Positions 38,701-43,700 of a DNA stretch of 54,592 nt are shown here, in pieces (position 1 is the stretch's first letter; each line of letters opens with the position of its first letter). The notes beneath the pieces were generated by a model. That model ran no database searches. It saw only the letters and a list, made by a program, of their open reading frames with translations, and had not been told where the DNA came from. Origin of the DNA: Candidatus Kaiserbacteria bacterium (GTDB taxonomy: Bacteria > Patescibacteriota > Minisyncoccia > Phycocordibacterales > UBA2100); the NCBI GenBank assembly GCA_016217975.1, contig JACRFH010000051.1:1-54592 (forward strand), given 5' to 3'. Both the position numbers and the translations under genes were made by a program.

Positions 38701-41700
38701 ATTTCACCTCCTGCGTCGGCGGTCCCGACCGGAAAGCCAATTGTGATCACAGAAACTACACCGCCGGATACATATCTGCCGACGCTTATGCAACTCGCGA
38801 AACCAGCGACGCCGCCGATTACCGTCCCGGCTTCGGCATCCAATGAGGTTCCGTCGGTAATTCCAATAGGCAATACGCCGGTCACGCTCGCTACAGTACA
38901 AGGCATGATGGAGCAGGGTGCTGCCCCGCCAAACGGAAAAGCAGAGCCGAAATCTGACGGCACCTATTGGCTCTTTGCGGCCGACAAAACAACGCGTGTC
39001 TACCTTGTGCAGACTGCGCCGGGCCTGTATGTGCTTATCGCCAACGGCCAGCGCGTCGGAAACGAATTTGCGCTCGCGCTTGAAGGCGGCGCTACCGCAA
39101 AGCCTGAACCCGCCGCTCCGCCAAAATCAGAAACTACACCGCCGGCAACACCGCCGCAGGATGTTGCCTTTGCTCAAACAGATCTTGCTGCTGCGACGCA
39201 AAAAGCGGCTAGTGTAAAAACTGCGCTAGAAGACGCGCAGAAACAGCAGCAAAATGTTGATAAGTTGGCCAAGAATATTACTACCAATATTAAAGCTCTT
39301 CGCGATGCAGGCACGCAGATGGAAACCTCTTCGACTGGTGCCGAACTCAAAGCGAGATTTGTGAATGCCAGCAAAAAGGGCATCGCTCTTATCGCGTCGC
39401 TTACGCAGCTGCAATCAGCTCCGAATATTTCTGATGCAACTCGAGTGCAAATAACTGCGGCGTTATCGGTCGCGGGCGTACAAGCGCAGATGAAATTGGA
39501 AATATATGCTTTTGCGGCACGACCTACCGTTAATCCATTTGGGAAAGCGCCGAGCCAGAATTCCACAAAACGTGATCTCATGCAGAAACTTGCACCGATG
39601 AAGCTGCAGCTTGCGATGGGACTCAAGAATGCTGAAGCCGCTATAGCGAATGCAAAAACGGAATCCGCTGCTTCGGTGCAAACTGCGCAAAGCGGACTCA
39701 ACGACGCAAATGTCGCGCTCGCGACGGCACAGCAGGCTCTTGCCAATGCGCAGAAAAAATCGGCCGAATCTCCTGCACCGGTGGTTGTAGTACCTCCCAC
39801 GCCAAATCCCCCGGTGCCAGCGGCGAGGCCGGACGCGGGCCCGCAGCCAGCGGTCGTGCAGTTCCCGGAGAAGATAACTAAATTCGGCGCATTCGCAGAA
39901 AAGCCTGTTACTGCAAAGACGAGCAGCATCTCGCAAGATGCCGCCGCCGTGGAGCAAGCCCAAAAGAACGCGCAAGTCCAAGCCGCAGCTGATGCGGAGG
40001 CACGTGCGCAACGTAAAACGACCCGTGATCAGGAAAATGCGCTCGCGGAGCGCCTCAAGACGGCAGCAGAATTCCAGATACGAAGGACCCTGAAACTAGA
40101 CCCGAACGATCTTCCGCCGCGTGAGAAATATAACGAGGGAGGTGCGGTGTTTGATCTACGTAATCAACTTTATGATTCCACGGAAGTGCTCCTCTCTAAT
40201 AGAGTCGCACAGATTGAAGACGACATCAGTGCGCTGCCGGTGGGACGATTGAGAAGTGAAACCGATACTACAAAGCTCGCAATGCTCGAACCGCAGCTCG
40301 AAGCCGCGCAAAAGGCGTTGCATGAATTCAAAACCGCGCGCGATAAAGAAGACAACGATGCTTTTGATGTGTTCGTGGCAAAGCAGCAAAAGAACCATTT
40401 GTCACAGAAGGGACTCACATATTGGACCGGAGACTTCAAAGCGAAAGTAAAAGACAAGATAGCTAAGATCCTCACGGATGATATGAATTCGCTCGTGTAT
40501 TACTACGACCTCATCCCTCATGCAACTCGGGCAGAAGATGCCCCGGAATTTCTAGCGCTTTATGCGCGTCTACAACTTGTTCTTGCACCCACGCAGCCGG
40601 GCGAAACAGAAGCGTGGCGGGGCGAGATAGCGAAGATGAGAACTCGCCTCGATATTAATGGCAAGATGGATCTTCTGACCCTGAATCAGCTCGAGAAATT
40701 ACAGCAACGCGTGATAAACAAGCTTATCGTTCTCGAAAGTCCCGCAGAAGAACCTGCCGTTCCTTCAGCCGACCAAAAGCCGACAACAACCGACGCGCCA
40801 ACGGTGATTGCCGAGGCGCCGCCTATCGAAATCCCGCTAGCAGAACAGGGCGTCGAATTGCGAAAGGCGTCGAATGTTGCTTCAGAAGCAGAGAAAAACC
40901 TTCTCGATAGGGTCGAAGAACTTAGATTGGTCGCCGATGCCGCAGAGAAGGCTGCCGCAAAAGCGAAGAAGACGCTGGCCGATGCGGATGCAGCTATTAA
41001 AACGGCCCAGGAAGATTCAAATACCGCAAAGACAACGTACAATAAACTTCTTGCTCAGATTCAACCGGCAAAAACGACACTTGCGAATGCGACCGCCCTT
41101 GACGCCAACATGAAAGTCGTTCAAGAGGCATATGATCGTGCCGATAAAGACGCCAATAGCTTGACGCGAGCCAAAACAATTGCTTCCGCGAAACTCGCGT
41201 ATGCAACAGCCCATGACCAATACAATATATTCAACGACAAGGGCAAGGTCATCGCGAAGAAGGACGGTATCTTAAGGACACTGCCGCTGATAATGGATAA
41301 TCCTCTTTTGTCGACTGCCGACAAGGCTGCCAACAATCTTGACTTAGCAACCGTAGAGAGAAGACTTGGTCATTTTAACTATGATATTCAGAACGCCGAA
41401 GTACTCCTTGAACAACACGGCCGCGACGCACTGATCGCTGCTGGGACGACTGCAGCGAACGATGCAGTGAAAGCAGCACAGCGCATCATCAATAGAGCAA
41501 AAGCTTCACTAGTCACGCTTGCAGAGCTGAAGAAAGGTCAGAAATACGACGCGGCTTCGATGTTGGTCCTTCTTGAAACGAAACAGAAGACGCTCGCAGA
41601 TGCAGCAGAGAATGCGAACAAGGATTGGGCCACATGGCAGGCCAAATTGGTAAACGCGCAAAAAGCATATGTAGACGCGACAAAGGCGAACGAGAAAGCG

Positions 41701-43674
41701 CAGAATGAGAACAATCTGGCGCAGGCGCTTTTGGAGCAAGCGCCGGATTTGATCGCCCAGGCAGACAAGCTTGCTCAAGAGCGCATCGCCAAGAACGAGG
41801 CCGATGCAGCTGTCGCCGCCGCCGAAGCGGCTGCTGCGAAGTCGAAACCCGACCCGCGGCCAGCGATTGTGCAATCCGCTCCTTCCGTACCGACTGCTGT
41901 GCCTGTTGTAAGTAAGCCCACAATTGTCGTGCTCGGCGAAACACCCGATGCGTATCTTCCGCCGAATGTGCGCACTCCAGAGTCTCGTGAAAGGACGCCC
42001 GCGCCGGCGCAGATTCCGTTGCCAATCCCTGTTGCAATTCTTCCCTCACCGCTCTTACCAGTGAGGGCACCTTCAAATCAATCCCCGTTTGGAGGAAACT
42101 CGGCCTTCACTCTCGCGCCAATATCTCCAGAACAAGAGAAGCCGAAACCGAAGACGCCTTCGACGGGTTCGGACCAATCGCAAGCAGGAAGCGGGACGAG
42201 TATCGCCGGCATCAATCCTCCGACACTTCTGGTCGTCATACCTCCTCCGCCTCCGCCAAGCTCTCTGTGGACGCGCTTCTTACTCGTGCTCGGCCTTGCC
42301 ACAATTTCGCAGCAGAACAACAATGCAAACACGAATTCAAATACCATTCCGAGTGTCAATCCAGAGTCATCGCAAGTGACACAAGTGACAACTGCAAATC
42401 TTCCGGTACCGATTCCGGCGATTGTGATCTTGCCCACGTCGCCAAATACTGGTGTCGTTGCGCCAAATGCGCCAGGTACAGAAGTGCCTGTCTCCGAAGC
42501 ATCACCCGGCGAGCCCGCCGCACCGGCTTCTCCTGTCGCTCCGGCGACACCGACGGCCGCGCCCGGGACGATAGAATTTGATAAAGACGGCAAGGAAGCT
42601 CCCAAGGCGTCTCCGGCGTCGCAGCCTCCCGCGTCGCCGGGCACGACCCCGCCTGCACCGAGCTCTCCGGCTTCCACTCCTGCGCCAAGCGCACCTTCAG
42701 CTCCGTCTCCAGAGAGTCCGACGCCCGATCCGGATAAGAATGATTCGTGTTTTGTCGACGGCAAAGTAGTTCCGACCTGCAATACTCCTGAGAAAGATTG
42801 CACCATCGCGAATCTCACTGGCACACCTTGCCAAACGCCGGATACGACGAAGACCGGACCAGATACAACTTCTACTGGTGGAGGCGTAACGCCAAGTGGT
42901 ACGACTCCACCGGGCGGCGGCGGATTTAATCCAACCTCGATAATTGGACTTATCGGTGGACTTGCCAAACTTCTCATTCCTTTTACGAATCCAACGACAC
43001 CAATCGCGCCACCTTCTCCCTACGGTATTGGTACCGATGGTCAGTCATGCACGCAACCTCCAGCGCAGCCCACTAGTGCGTGCGCAAATGGCACATGGCG
43101 CGCGACATCAGGAATCAATGGATGTACGACTGGCTGGCAGTGCGTACCGAATGCTCCGGCGACCCCGGGTTCGACAGGCTCACCGCAAGCAACACCCACG
43201 ACACCGTTCACGAACATCCCGCCACAAAATCCTTCGCCAACATCTCAACCTTCAACAGTGCCAGCCCAGCAACCCAGTCAGACCAATAACCCAACCGGCT
43301 CGGGCATGACGGGAGAAGCGTTCTTTATAAAGCTCGGGATGTCGGGAGCAGTCCCGATTCCTGCTTCCGGTCCTGTCTCACTTGTGGTCTCACAGATACA
43401 ACTCATCGCGGGCGCGCCTCCGGAAGCGCCGCAGCTTCTACAAGAAGCACCGACGGCGCCCACGCTTGCGTCCGTGTTGCAGGGAGTGAGTGATTTCTTG
43501 CGCGGTATCATGGCATCCTTGAGCAGCAATCTTTCGGGCTCATCGACGTTTAGGTCAAACGATCTTAGCGGCGTCACTGCGGAACCAACTTTTGGAGCTT
43601 TCACCATCAGCTCGGTGCTCTCCGGCATCGTGAATTTTCTGCGCGCCTTCCTCACCCCCTTCAGCGGGCAATGA
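20590..43674 (+). CDS. Giant predicted secreted/surface multidomain protein (7694 aa)
   Basis: Single uninterrupted ORF; signal peptide ending ...KPSVAHA; SecA-like ATPase motifs, TM segments, Hint/intein, HExxH motifs, peptidoglycan-active-like domains, coiled coils, Pro-rich and Cys-containing C-terminus. Confidence 0.9.
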   Translation: MSAFRGFFVRVFFVPLLTFSFVGAPVLQPISLGAQLILKPSVAHAQAVGAGCEPIKDKDGKVTGAKNVSCKGKCIVDKEKAICKLDDKNIVPTTKDGQPIEVKKLQSDYDAAKKQADELNTKWNDSTDPTNPDFKDPTLGKEAEAAGAKALEAKMKLESALSQIEAIANPPDPTITKPTRPNLRFGPGTPLPGSNGAVILTPPNPGDLPASGGNPNDNGAPLGTSPLTGFGADTPAPNRSVLDSMEIQDYWQKAEEGLKAAADKVSNALTNLSDKALAAYDSFYSPKDAPRYPYLADDGIFYKDSMKTEIATKEQMDMLKWSPTGKSESFASKELTEEDVAKSKLKGLQYGRQEAYGGLQSAREDLEGGYDKSADGKYTCTFKAQCEQLNADIAAYNDALKKALEADSSYMDYYSSLPPALASDLSQQGGTGQSGPPAPIDPNAVDPQLKPLVEALNSGDIAKAQEVMKQLGPLSQDVQEYLGRTLAANGINIDPNTKELVAPIYANPDWAKQLAIGQEFQNELGQISRVASDQLIGAAYAQAQEQARLAEAQAKAAALTEADVALTDRASLQADQEKEFLQARIDKNNEIIKTLAQNRLVPDPNNPGKTITAKALENRLTAQNNAAQARIEALDAMSAIINSNDPLSDYVAEKYLQADNLPVQEDPQGLYATQTKFGKDQMLKQIQAIEEEERRLEVLQSRTGDVFSGPSRAALADQQARIDAARQILSEVVDATPYSAETQHALDRFSGNGNWYERALDSMSAKIQDLMAFNRDLSGGTSAVLGFGANLAETAVRDLGIVTFNPTAQDVVGALGSISTDQSLTYGIAFGNTVLNGVIVGQVGLGIARGIGTAIEATSILRFGNDSLGALPGVSRLADGSYVLATDYVRVESSLSRSLLAAKFDEVKLTAQEALVEAGYTPERAQALVRDGAEGRPLPSAADRVGLLEAGVPPEQAARMIADDAGALRQALLETGVPPEGLVSLNNSLKGVAPVNEARLAAIAKEAEAVSPKLKFDPDTGKVLNPQTEAETLKQLEKATGMKFADPELTRLEIAQRAAERLEGTGINFKTGQEMALTQTTRGGGVTLALGEGKTVVTLADRIYTYLTDPKANWMLMAPVNDLKKFGGLYGDQLAGLGSKTLLVTNDEKLLGSTAPGFKAVSFENFPAELKSNPGATVLLSAEEFGHLKSLITLEGGAGDLTKLLRTIRNVVIDEAHRLAGSNVASVIGNEARVVTYAERSALRADEFLGAIGAKAEPGTVLAEDRLVANPDIVRRLEGDLPSGRVSTDLKAALADDPAAFQQNPNRMYLVPETGDGIIGTPIMNDAFKQWIRDSLKMDPTDPMIANVLKTMEWTAGKDYAIIDGSGKAITTRTASNLGEAKVVTMDPTRGPQANMRFSEPEISITAQLKHGLTDSAVEVTQIAAETPLTQLFRVMQGESGPPRVGALSATLDGLEKLVEAGVPIDGILHVSPSRLNVASFKTLDSAAEGRALLFDNLAKQPNASPLLPKDVSFSEAQRLSNTHSFGYATDPVEFARLEKAFNEASAAGGPLEGYQFVKYQNGVVYKNGFEVGTDPNAVVKNLYKESPTFVLSDAAGTNGINNQAKGLGVRFGIGSGEDLAQNVGRLSRTSSLPGGGRWESEFFVVRDESALTKQLTGSLRAENADSMLIALKASGGDDMLGASLFEKAQTKGLGALSGEEQVALLAKITDAERLSNITNNAISQGAIATRITNPVKGMLESAAITGEAQSFAERMYLDAIARKPAPVDLSLNPSGGRLTNDSYFNAGFKAWDAQAAQFVEKWEGLLAKESGATQTALKPAFDAWKERLAEAAAKPYAEAVPLRGTFAAASPLESMGIAKTLSEAVIPPTLSIQPTAVATLGKDFAALLADARAGALTSGRIEAELAAARRTLSTDPTLTAAAKAAAGVADAPFALKFAGAGDLAAAMGMVNAAVAAYEQNLTAAQQAVTALQGASSFDTELQQQQLQNLQQALNGLAQAGSTPSEFKGLSLTPTTDLSKADIPVLTNDVLAQVGENKTRLATSKLPLPGIVRLGMRGDADTSARQASPVTAVSGPAKLAAAQRKPPAGTLAPASAPAPLANTYFVPTAAQAAIPTAVNPGTWNPVSASKWSAADWSSRIAAVKQVAQTTPGPVGAAYASAQANLESARRWSPSGNIFAKVFATVMSPIADIRITQAAQDIRTAQSLSTPVSEQLDPSTWSDNARDWSPAQFAVRIAEMTQLAATYNDKKSTAYNSKLGPAFAAANDALKAAQAKRGSILAKTLDLAKRLIPVLGNSADNDITKAGDAMRTAENIAFVQNIAFAPTPATSPKDTGAIAKDTPLASRTPATKVTTDKIKIVQNYVDAVQALADANKRETASNAPSFSNLFNLTAAQRKATAAKIEKGVEKERILLAAARADLAQFGYEPFEDIKGAKGIINSKGEVLARSTTPSGIMVVVATFDTLVANPLGNTTFTFESDAIQAYRDAVQKQIDAGDDEAASLTAEADQNVALNYLEKKGSSLTDARARAWVDAKQASARADKAAIDALNTYGAGSLQLKAADDAADAAKQAQKDALSNLAYNEPKGWAQYFRRAAAFSVPLGGLLLGALAFDPTGVGGATLAVASFFGFGARLSDGTEVVQPSVGRPYRVAADLTQSQQAQLKSRLEEHRNVARSAQPSELKQKLAGLVNTILGKEFNRLGLRDAEGNSLFLPLQANEIGGISINSSASYDPLPDKIAIRDFESIAQAPRRFKTLLHEAIHQTGATTLTWGSLMGIGEPGPKDIRSGYDPTYSRSFNEGLVDSTAERLIRENAALLASAFPGTTVEQWQQFNSSTYDDERAFNAKFNQAIGAAQGKSAAEARDDIFRGYVKGDDAPIRQAETVFGKGTLAILRDMRLNTSDQVSNINAYFFSNNAAERQLAAQNLANARTSLFAGLTSAQTDQALQNIDVAIDATDREVQSEMTNLKDQLSRAVSGASANDPQVNDLLKKVSLLNAYVAAEAQAQELAANTKVQPPQPPQPSQNATAGTAPAATAGTAQTAPAAQGIAQGNPFPLPSFISNRIQNTNWVKRLPQAIVVGATVAVGAVAYFAAAQLGVPLPGHWGTQAYLDTVWHGIGTGIIAGTTALGVTAVLSAGTYFWNGLKGTPNAPPATVAETEQQLPSNRTNLITQLGVGAVTIGLALWGAPLLAVLPVAVGGSIAVSYMSGNAVRSVPNPQDNTTITENRGTLFGTVAAKFPGSLAQFFARFPFIGQAAVASSAAVTGVLGLNPILGPATIYASIYFFRPVVLAILSTYTGQKLALGVETFGLRTVQFLTGSRDLTFFGYSFPKISFGLRTAGQIALARALSIPLFSLPIGALSNVTGTTAYINTIRGGVSVVPPNVATLALDIAKGKVTNLDALTSRVASLGTRSPASPQPAPGQQEIPIASGAAPLPGIVVVETPAPVPTTGAGGPPPPDATAPKVTPVVAAGAVLTAALDQLKAAEKAIDDFRQDQEMQDLLRSNPTEGQRRFDALLAGKDKARTDLATAVPLSQILAATKASDLPVGNEGIMQYPINQDLRVNVMSDLRIVDVSDPSHPIVKQVLGGKTVADVVKEFGSSPATKGTPIAVNTPPAALPTPQKTSPEAQCVTADTKLRRRKLKKGEKGADKDGYIYDDVMIKDIVPGDEIASMDPISGVLVYSRVNALINKGVQTIYQLTTQSNRRIRTTDAHPYFVRTKYDTGAKAREIQKLYRFEVDMSMKIENYSADSIIAIANTEQSFTIEVSRKVKQTLRDRTRHLNKSKRFLPAVFALGIVEALRNMETRVHELVIDTDYLTYDALITRIIHEFFPTIHLSFDQVGKHSTAHLAAYKVHKNKKAADMVAAIESFSIKTENALRATFSSNLSAEPPVGPQASSDMAKVHEQDEIVKKGEWTIVKEIREGQMIAVTYGNRVVWEKIVKIDKQAPERVYDIEIEGTHNFIGNDIVAHNTQVGSTPAVSLNQPQPGEFDSIAANPPIVKAGPVASAILDQSQVQSDEQKALAIFNANFKSWSNFFISHKDQLQDIASQLDAQNLNNTIIASSINYAIKSGSLLQDTLQRGIVASNDFSTRKVTAEQMQELKALALYVIGAEPRPEFVNLRWYQPQTVARQLEPTLADLDRQGLGNTLTARAIADAIQASLLGRETRPDLADAKALGLEGKIPQPQAVSTVPPPQSSLATLAKPTSGDYQKLFAVLLLGDKYKQNSAKYEAMVPFMINSVALPAGTVESPSIDSFKTDDSAKAEIRKGWDQMMAYLTKEYAAQGRQFIAPKLNLEATPEGYAWSLPGYNPNTKTVTIDIAYYRNGLASKYSSDGTPIKRVESTNLMNVFADAAHEIGHHVQYSVARAPNGPINGDAFEQNADQIGARLLAGAGILTQKNAFQFFTAVVADADDIIKAQSTNANAAYTDPHGGARERVQASAQGVGDKDLTASLDTLVKAGLTIDWNKAPALASGPQKTGAIQIPTQQVPAGLSGQALAQIGTNIKNGIDSLVTLVQSRSGQSTQAQLAQQQTVAKMTTTQVGSFANDTVNTLNTFWTDYFAVRGATFKPITAVPDANNITYDLPSSRVLFDAGLLQNLAVTRAPNVGKELIDEILAHEIGHAFQQQAYGIGRGIGMQTMPATSQRSAELNADWIAGFSLAKTGIVAPNNAAKVAKLIANLQSPGVPGYPTSAERERAFTSGFQTALNGGEVDKVFAEYPITGLSPRITFAIPQKGGGIAPQLADPTNLIRAAGVIGGWISTAWDGTKFVLSEARREILPLPATGNTAELPKATLTPDQQAAIARYDAAKAAFALSLVKNATLPMEAFNAAARPLKAELDAATLNLSDSGIVITTDATGPTAMALASTGQIIRATPSTPAPSITKPDKFAVPFIQQPTLARSTVGAPKVPFDSILSQVQAMIGNNGTITQVKNNGGPVIIAIPQIHDVGYLPGATGGVDDKTIQRIQDQIMTIRAGIIVAGISTSLIPEGSLMGNEETIAGDAKFYGIESRQIATLMMSQFTDFIGKQYVKDNKASLMSILDTGGIQSLQDKLIADYYKSPQFQKLLTNYTDGEPGADALTSEEVDTSKATFVIAVHDALFKALPDDPDLESALLSARLFIYQSHGRIAVEQRNVNVTNNLDDLLKKIGSQPVVHVFGAAHFEDHYDTFYQQATHKIQDAWDQKGFSYIVITPAAMLESGNAVAISLAGEYPPTPADVAADDQAARDALANAKKVAVAPQTPAAPAVPTALPPQPIEQAQLPKPGAGPSALPPQQASQQGIQDSGKYVSLAQARAPIVLEIQQDSDLRRLIMASTQAEVGGQGPVSEQAYIESAINRNLSEKSVNPSVTLRQTLSSLYNPVTQEGYYPATTINKLGARFSSAEQARMNVIIDAVLAGSNISNLATGNESGPNICFGNCVPVVDLATGKTMQWTFNPGRGERFVLESPTVAWRNDMLSKLGRPGTTLPGATSQSTTLAQALVNQGRIQLKQGEQMIQTGIDQTAASPTYTFFVYDPAVESSGHTVQMQQVPSGVQTVTLPAGKITIDRVAVLAPDVGELYKQAIRNGGSKVRLGAFDSEFAADVGRAFVRFYDIRKYVPGMTDALRPQNAKYGAKNSGHKLGEAFDFGYRRFKRSSDIALFTQLLREEGVAVNPEPNAPGGPHTHAEKNLRPYKGMLPALGNSSRNLTSKSVKQFALFTPDAKGEFTQQIGQAFVLAPASQQSPQVATTPAGGGAKDFSDGINKAALQLLHNGDKIRPVKNNPDAAIVTRGKTQFNLVPDPAKPGVYNLVNRSTKALVASADIAQQPAAAPSQSLADALAAINVLNAKGQVVTVIKTPYAPNGYTNCTKVEGCDEAQSPNLEGELNKSRKTPMVRTLVDVVEGKSWYITLAGGKDQAKRGDFYFIPTIEFISPKDHLIYVLSTNAALFQGKGSRFTDPVSKKTYVYWSGIGYVHDIGGAFPNGTAKKDIPVAHFTGIMSDAQGARFVNAQGTLNGPSKWIYLGTSRATAIALSNSAKNVALALAPPQPGTSVVANRDVISPPASAVPTGKPIVITETTPPDTYLPTLMQLAKPATPPITVPASASNEVPSVIPIGNTPVTLATVQGMMEQGAAPPNGKAEPKSDGTYWLFAADKTTRVYLVQTAPGLYVLIANGQRVGNEFALALEGGATAKPEPAAPPKSETTPPATPPQDVAFAQTDLAAATQKAASVKTALEDAQKQQQNVDKLAKNITTNIKALRDAGTQMETSSTGAELKARFVNASKKGIALIASLTQLQSAPNISDATRVQITAALSVAGVQAQMKLEIYAFAARPTVNPFGKAPSQNSTKRDLMQKLAPMKLQLAMGLKNAEAAIANAKTESAASVQTAQSGLNDANVALATAQQALANAQKKSAESPAPVVVVPPTPNPPVPAARPDAGPQPAVVQFPEKITKFGAFAEKPVTAKTSSISQDAAAVEQAQKNAQVQAAADAEARAQRKTTRDQENALAERLKTAAEFQIRRTLKLDPNDLPPREKYNEGGAVFDLRNQLYDSTEVLLSNRVAQIEDDISALPVGRLRSETDTTKLAMLEPQLEAAQKALHEFKTARDKEDNDAFDVFVAKQQKNHLSQKGLTYWTGDFKAKVKDKIAKILTDDMNSLVYYYDLIPHATRAEDAPEFLALYARLQLVLAPTQPGETEAWRGEIAKMRTRLDINGKMDLLTLNQLEKLQQRVINKLIVLESPAEEPAVPSADQKPTTTDAPTVIAEAPPIEIPLAEQGVELRKASNVASEAEKNLLDRVEELRLVADAAEKAAAKAKKTLADADAAIKTAQEDSNTAKTTYNKLLAQIQPAKTTLANATALDANMKVVQEAYDRADKDANSLTRAKTIASAKLAYATAHDQYNIFNDKGKVIAKKDGILRTLPLIMDNPLLSTADKAANNLDLATVERRLGHFNYDIQNAEVLLEQHGRDALIAAGTTAANDAVKAAQRIINRAKASLVTLAELKKGQKYDAASMLVLLETKQKTLADAAENANKDWATWQAKLVNAQKAYVDATKANEKAQNENNLAQALLEQAPDLIAQADKLAQERIAKNEADAAVAAAEAAAAKSKPDPRPAIVQSAPSVPTAVPVVSKPTIVVLGETPDAYLPPNVRTPESRERTPAPAQIPLPIPVAILPSPLLPVRAPSNQSPFGGNSAFTLAPISPEQEKPKPKTPSTGSDQSQAGSGTSIAGINPPTLLVVIPPPPPPSSLWTRFLLVLGLATISQQNNNANTNSNTIPSVNPESSQVTQVTTANLPVPIPAIVILPTSPNTGVVAPNAPGTEVPVSEASPGEPAAPASPVAPATPTAAPGTIEFDKDGKEAPKASPASQPPASPGTTPPAPSSPASTPAPSAPSAPSPESPTPDPDKNDSCFVDGKVVPTCNTPEKDCTIANLTGTPCQTPDTTKTGPDTTSTGGGVTPSGTTPPGGGGFNPTSIIGLIGGLAKLLIPFTNPTTPIAPPSPYGIGTDGQSCTQPPAQPTSACANGTWRATSGINGCTTGWQCVPNAPATPGSTGSPQATPTTPFTNIPPQNPSPTSQPSTVPAQQPSQTNNPTGSGMTGEAFFIKLGMSGAVPIPASGPVSLVVSQIQLIAGAPPEAPQLLQEAPTAPTLASVLQGVSDFLRGIMASLSSNLSGSSTFRSNDLSGVTAEPTFGAFTISSVLSGIVNFLRAFLTPFSGQ
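23655..25540 (+). other. SecA-like SF2 (DEAD/DEAH) ATPase domain inside the giant protein
   Basis: Walker A LALGEGKTVVTLADRIY (GEGKT at 23860), Walker B NVVIDEAHRLAG (DEAH at 24229), motif VI-like AQNVGRLSRTSS (25450-25476). Confidence 0.75.
26944..27550 (+). repeat. Two-copy protein repeat of about 95 aa in the giant protein
   Basis: NPGTWNPVSASKWSAADWSSRIAAVKQ...ITQAAQDIRTAQS versus DPSTWSDNARDWSPAQFAVRIAEMTQ...ITKAGDAMRTAEN. Confidence 0.75.
28640..29040 (+). other. Zincin-like domain 1 of the giant protein
   Basis: LLHEAIHQTG (HExxH at 28861) followed by FNEGLVDSTAERL. Confidence 0.65.
29790..30710 (+). other. Multi-TM segment cluster within the giant protein
   Basis: AIVVGATVAVGAVAYFAAA; GIGTGIIAGTTALGVTAVLSAGTYF; LGVGAVTIGLALWGAPLLAVLPVAVGG; AAVASSAAVTGVLGLNPILGPATIYASIYFF. 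Confidence 0.7.
31477..32502 (+). other. In-frame intein / BIL-type Hint domain (342 aa) in the giant protein
   Basis: Cys1 CVTADTKLR (block A), RTTDAHPYF (block B, about 31711), VYDIEIEGTHNFIGNDIVAHN|T (blocks F/G). Confidence 0.88.
33190..33910 (+). other. Zincin-like metallopeptidase domain 2 of the giant protein
   Basis: FADAAHEIGHHVQYS (33652) ... FEQNADQIGARLLAGAGI ... DPHGGARERV. Confidence 0.7.
34200..34720 (+). other. Zincin-like metallopeptidase domain 3 of the giant protein
   Basis: EILAHEIGHAFQQQAYG (34441) ... RSAELNADWIAGFSLAKTG ... YPTSAERERAF. Confidence 0.7.
35330..36175 (+). other. Tiki/TraB (EreA/ChaN-like) hydrolase-like region of the giant protein
   Basis: VIIAIPQIHDVGY ... 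STSLIPEGSLMG ... VVHVFGAAHFEDHYDTF. Confidence 0.45.
36440..36960 (+). other. SleB/lysozyme-like region of the giant protein
   Basis: RLIMASTQAEVGGQGPVSEQAYIESAINRNL ... TGNESGPNICFGN (candidate catalytic Glu codon at 36541). Confidence 0.5.
37250..37620 (+). other. LAS/M15 (VanY/D-Ala-D-Ala peptidase-like) domain of the giant protein
   Basis: SGHKLGEAFDFGYRRF (SxHxxGxAxD-type; His codon at 37441) ... GGPHTHAE. Confidence 0.65.
38080..38600 (+). other. 3D/double-psi beta-barrel-like region of the giant protein
   Basis: GYVHDIGGAFPNGTAKKDIPVAHF resembles the aeDtGgaIkG..iDvyf motif; preceded by TPYAPNGYTNCTKVEGC. Confidence 0.4.
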
Positions 43675-43700
43675 CATCGTGTGGTAGGCTGTAGTCACGT

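Noticed and set aside
39174-39929. 251-aa minus-strand ORF
   Set aside because: Antisense to the Ala-rich coiled-coil part of the giant gene; Ala/Cys/Ser shadow composition.
42078-42977. 299-aa minus-strand ORF rich in Gly/Val/Pro
   Set aside because: Antisense to the Pro/Ser/Thr-rich C-terminal region of the giant gene; low-complexity shadow ORF.
20590-43674. Giant ORF considered as an NRPS/PKS or phage tape-measure protein
   Set aside because: No adenylation, condensation or ketosynthase motifs and no flanking phage structural genes; signal peptide and domain content fit a surface/secreted protein.
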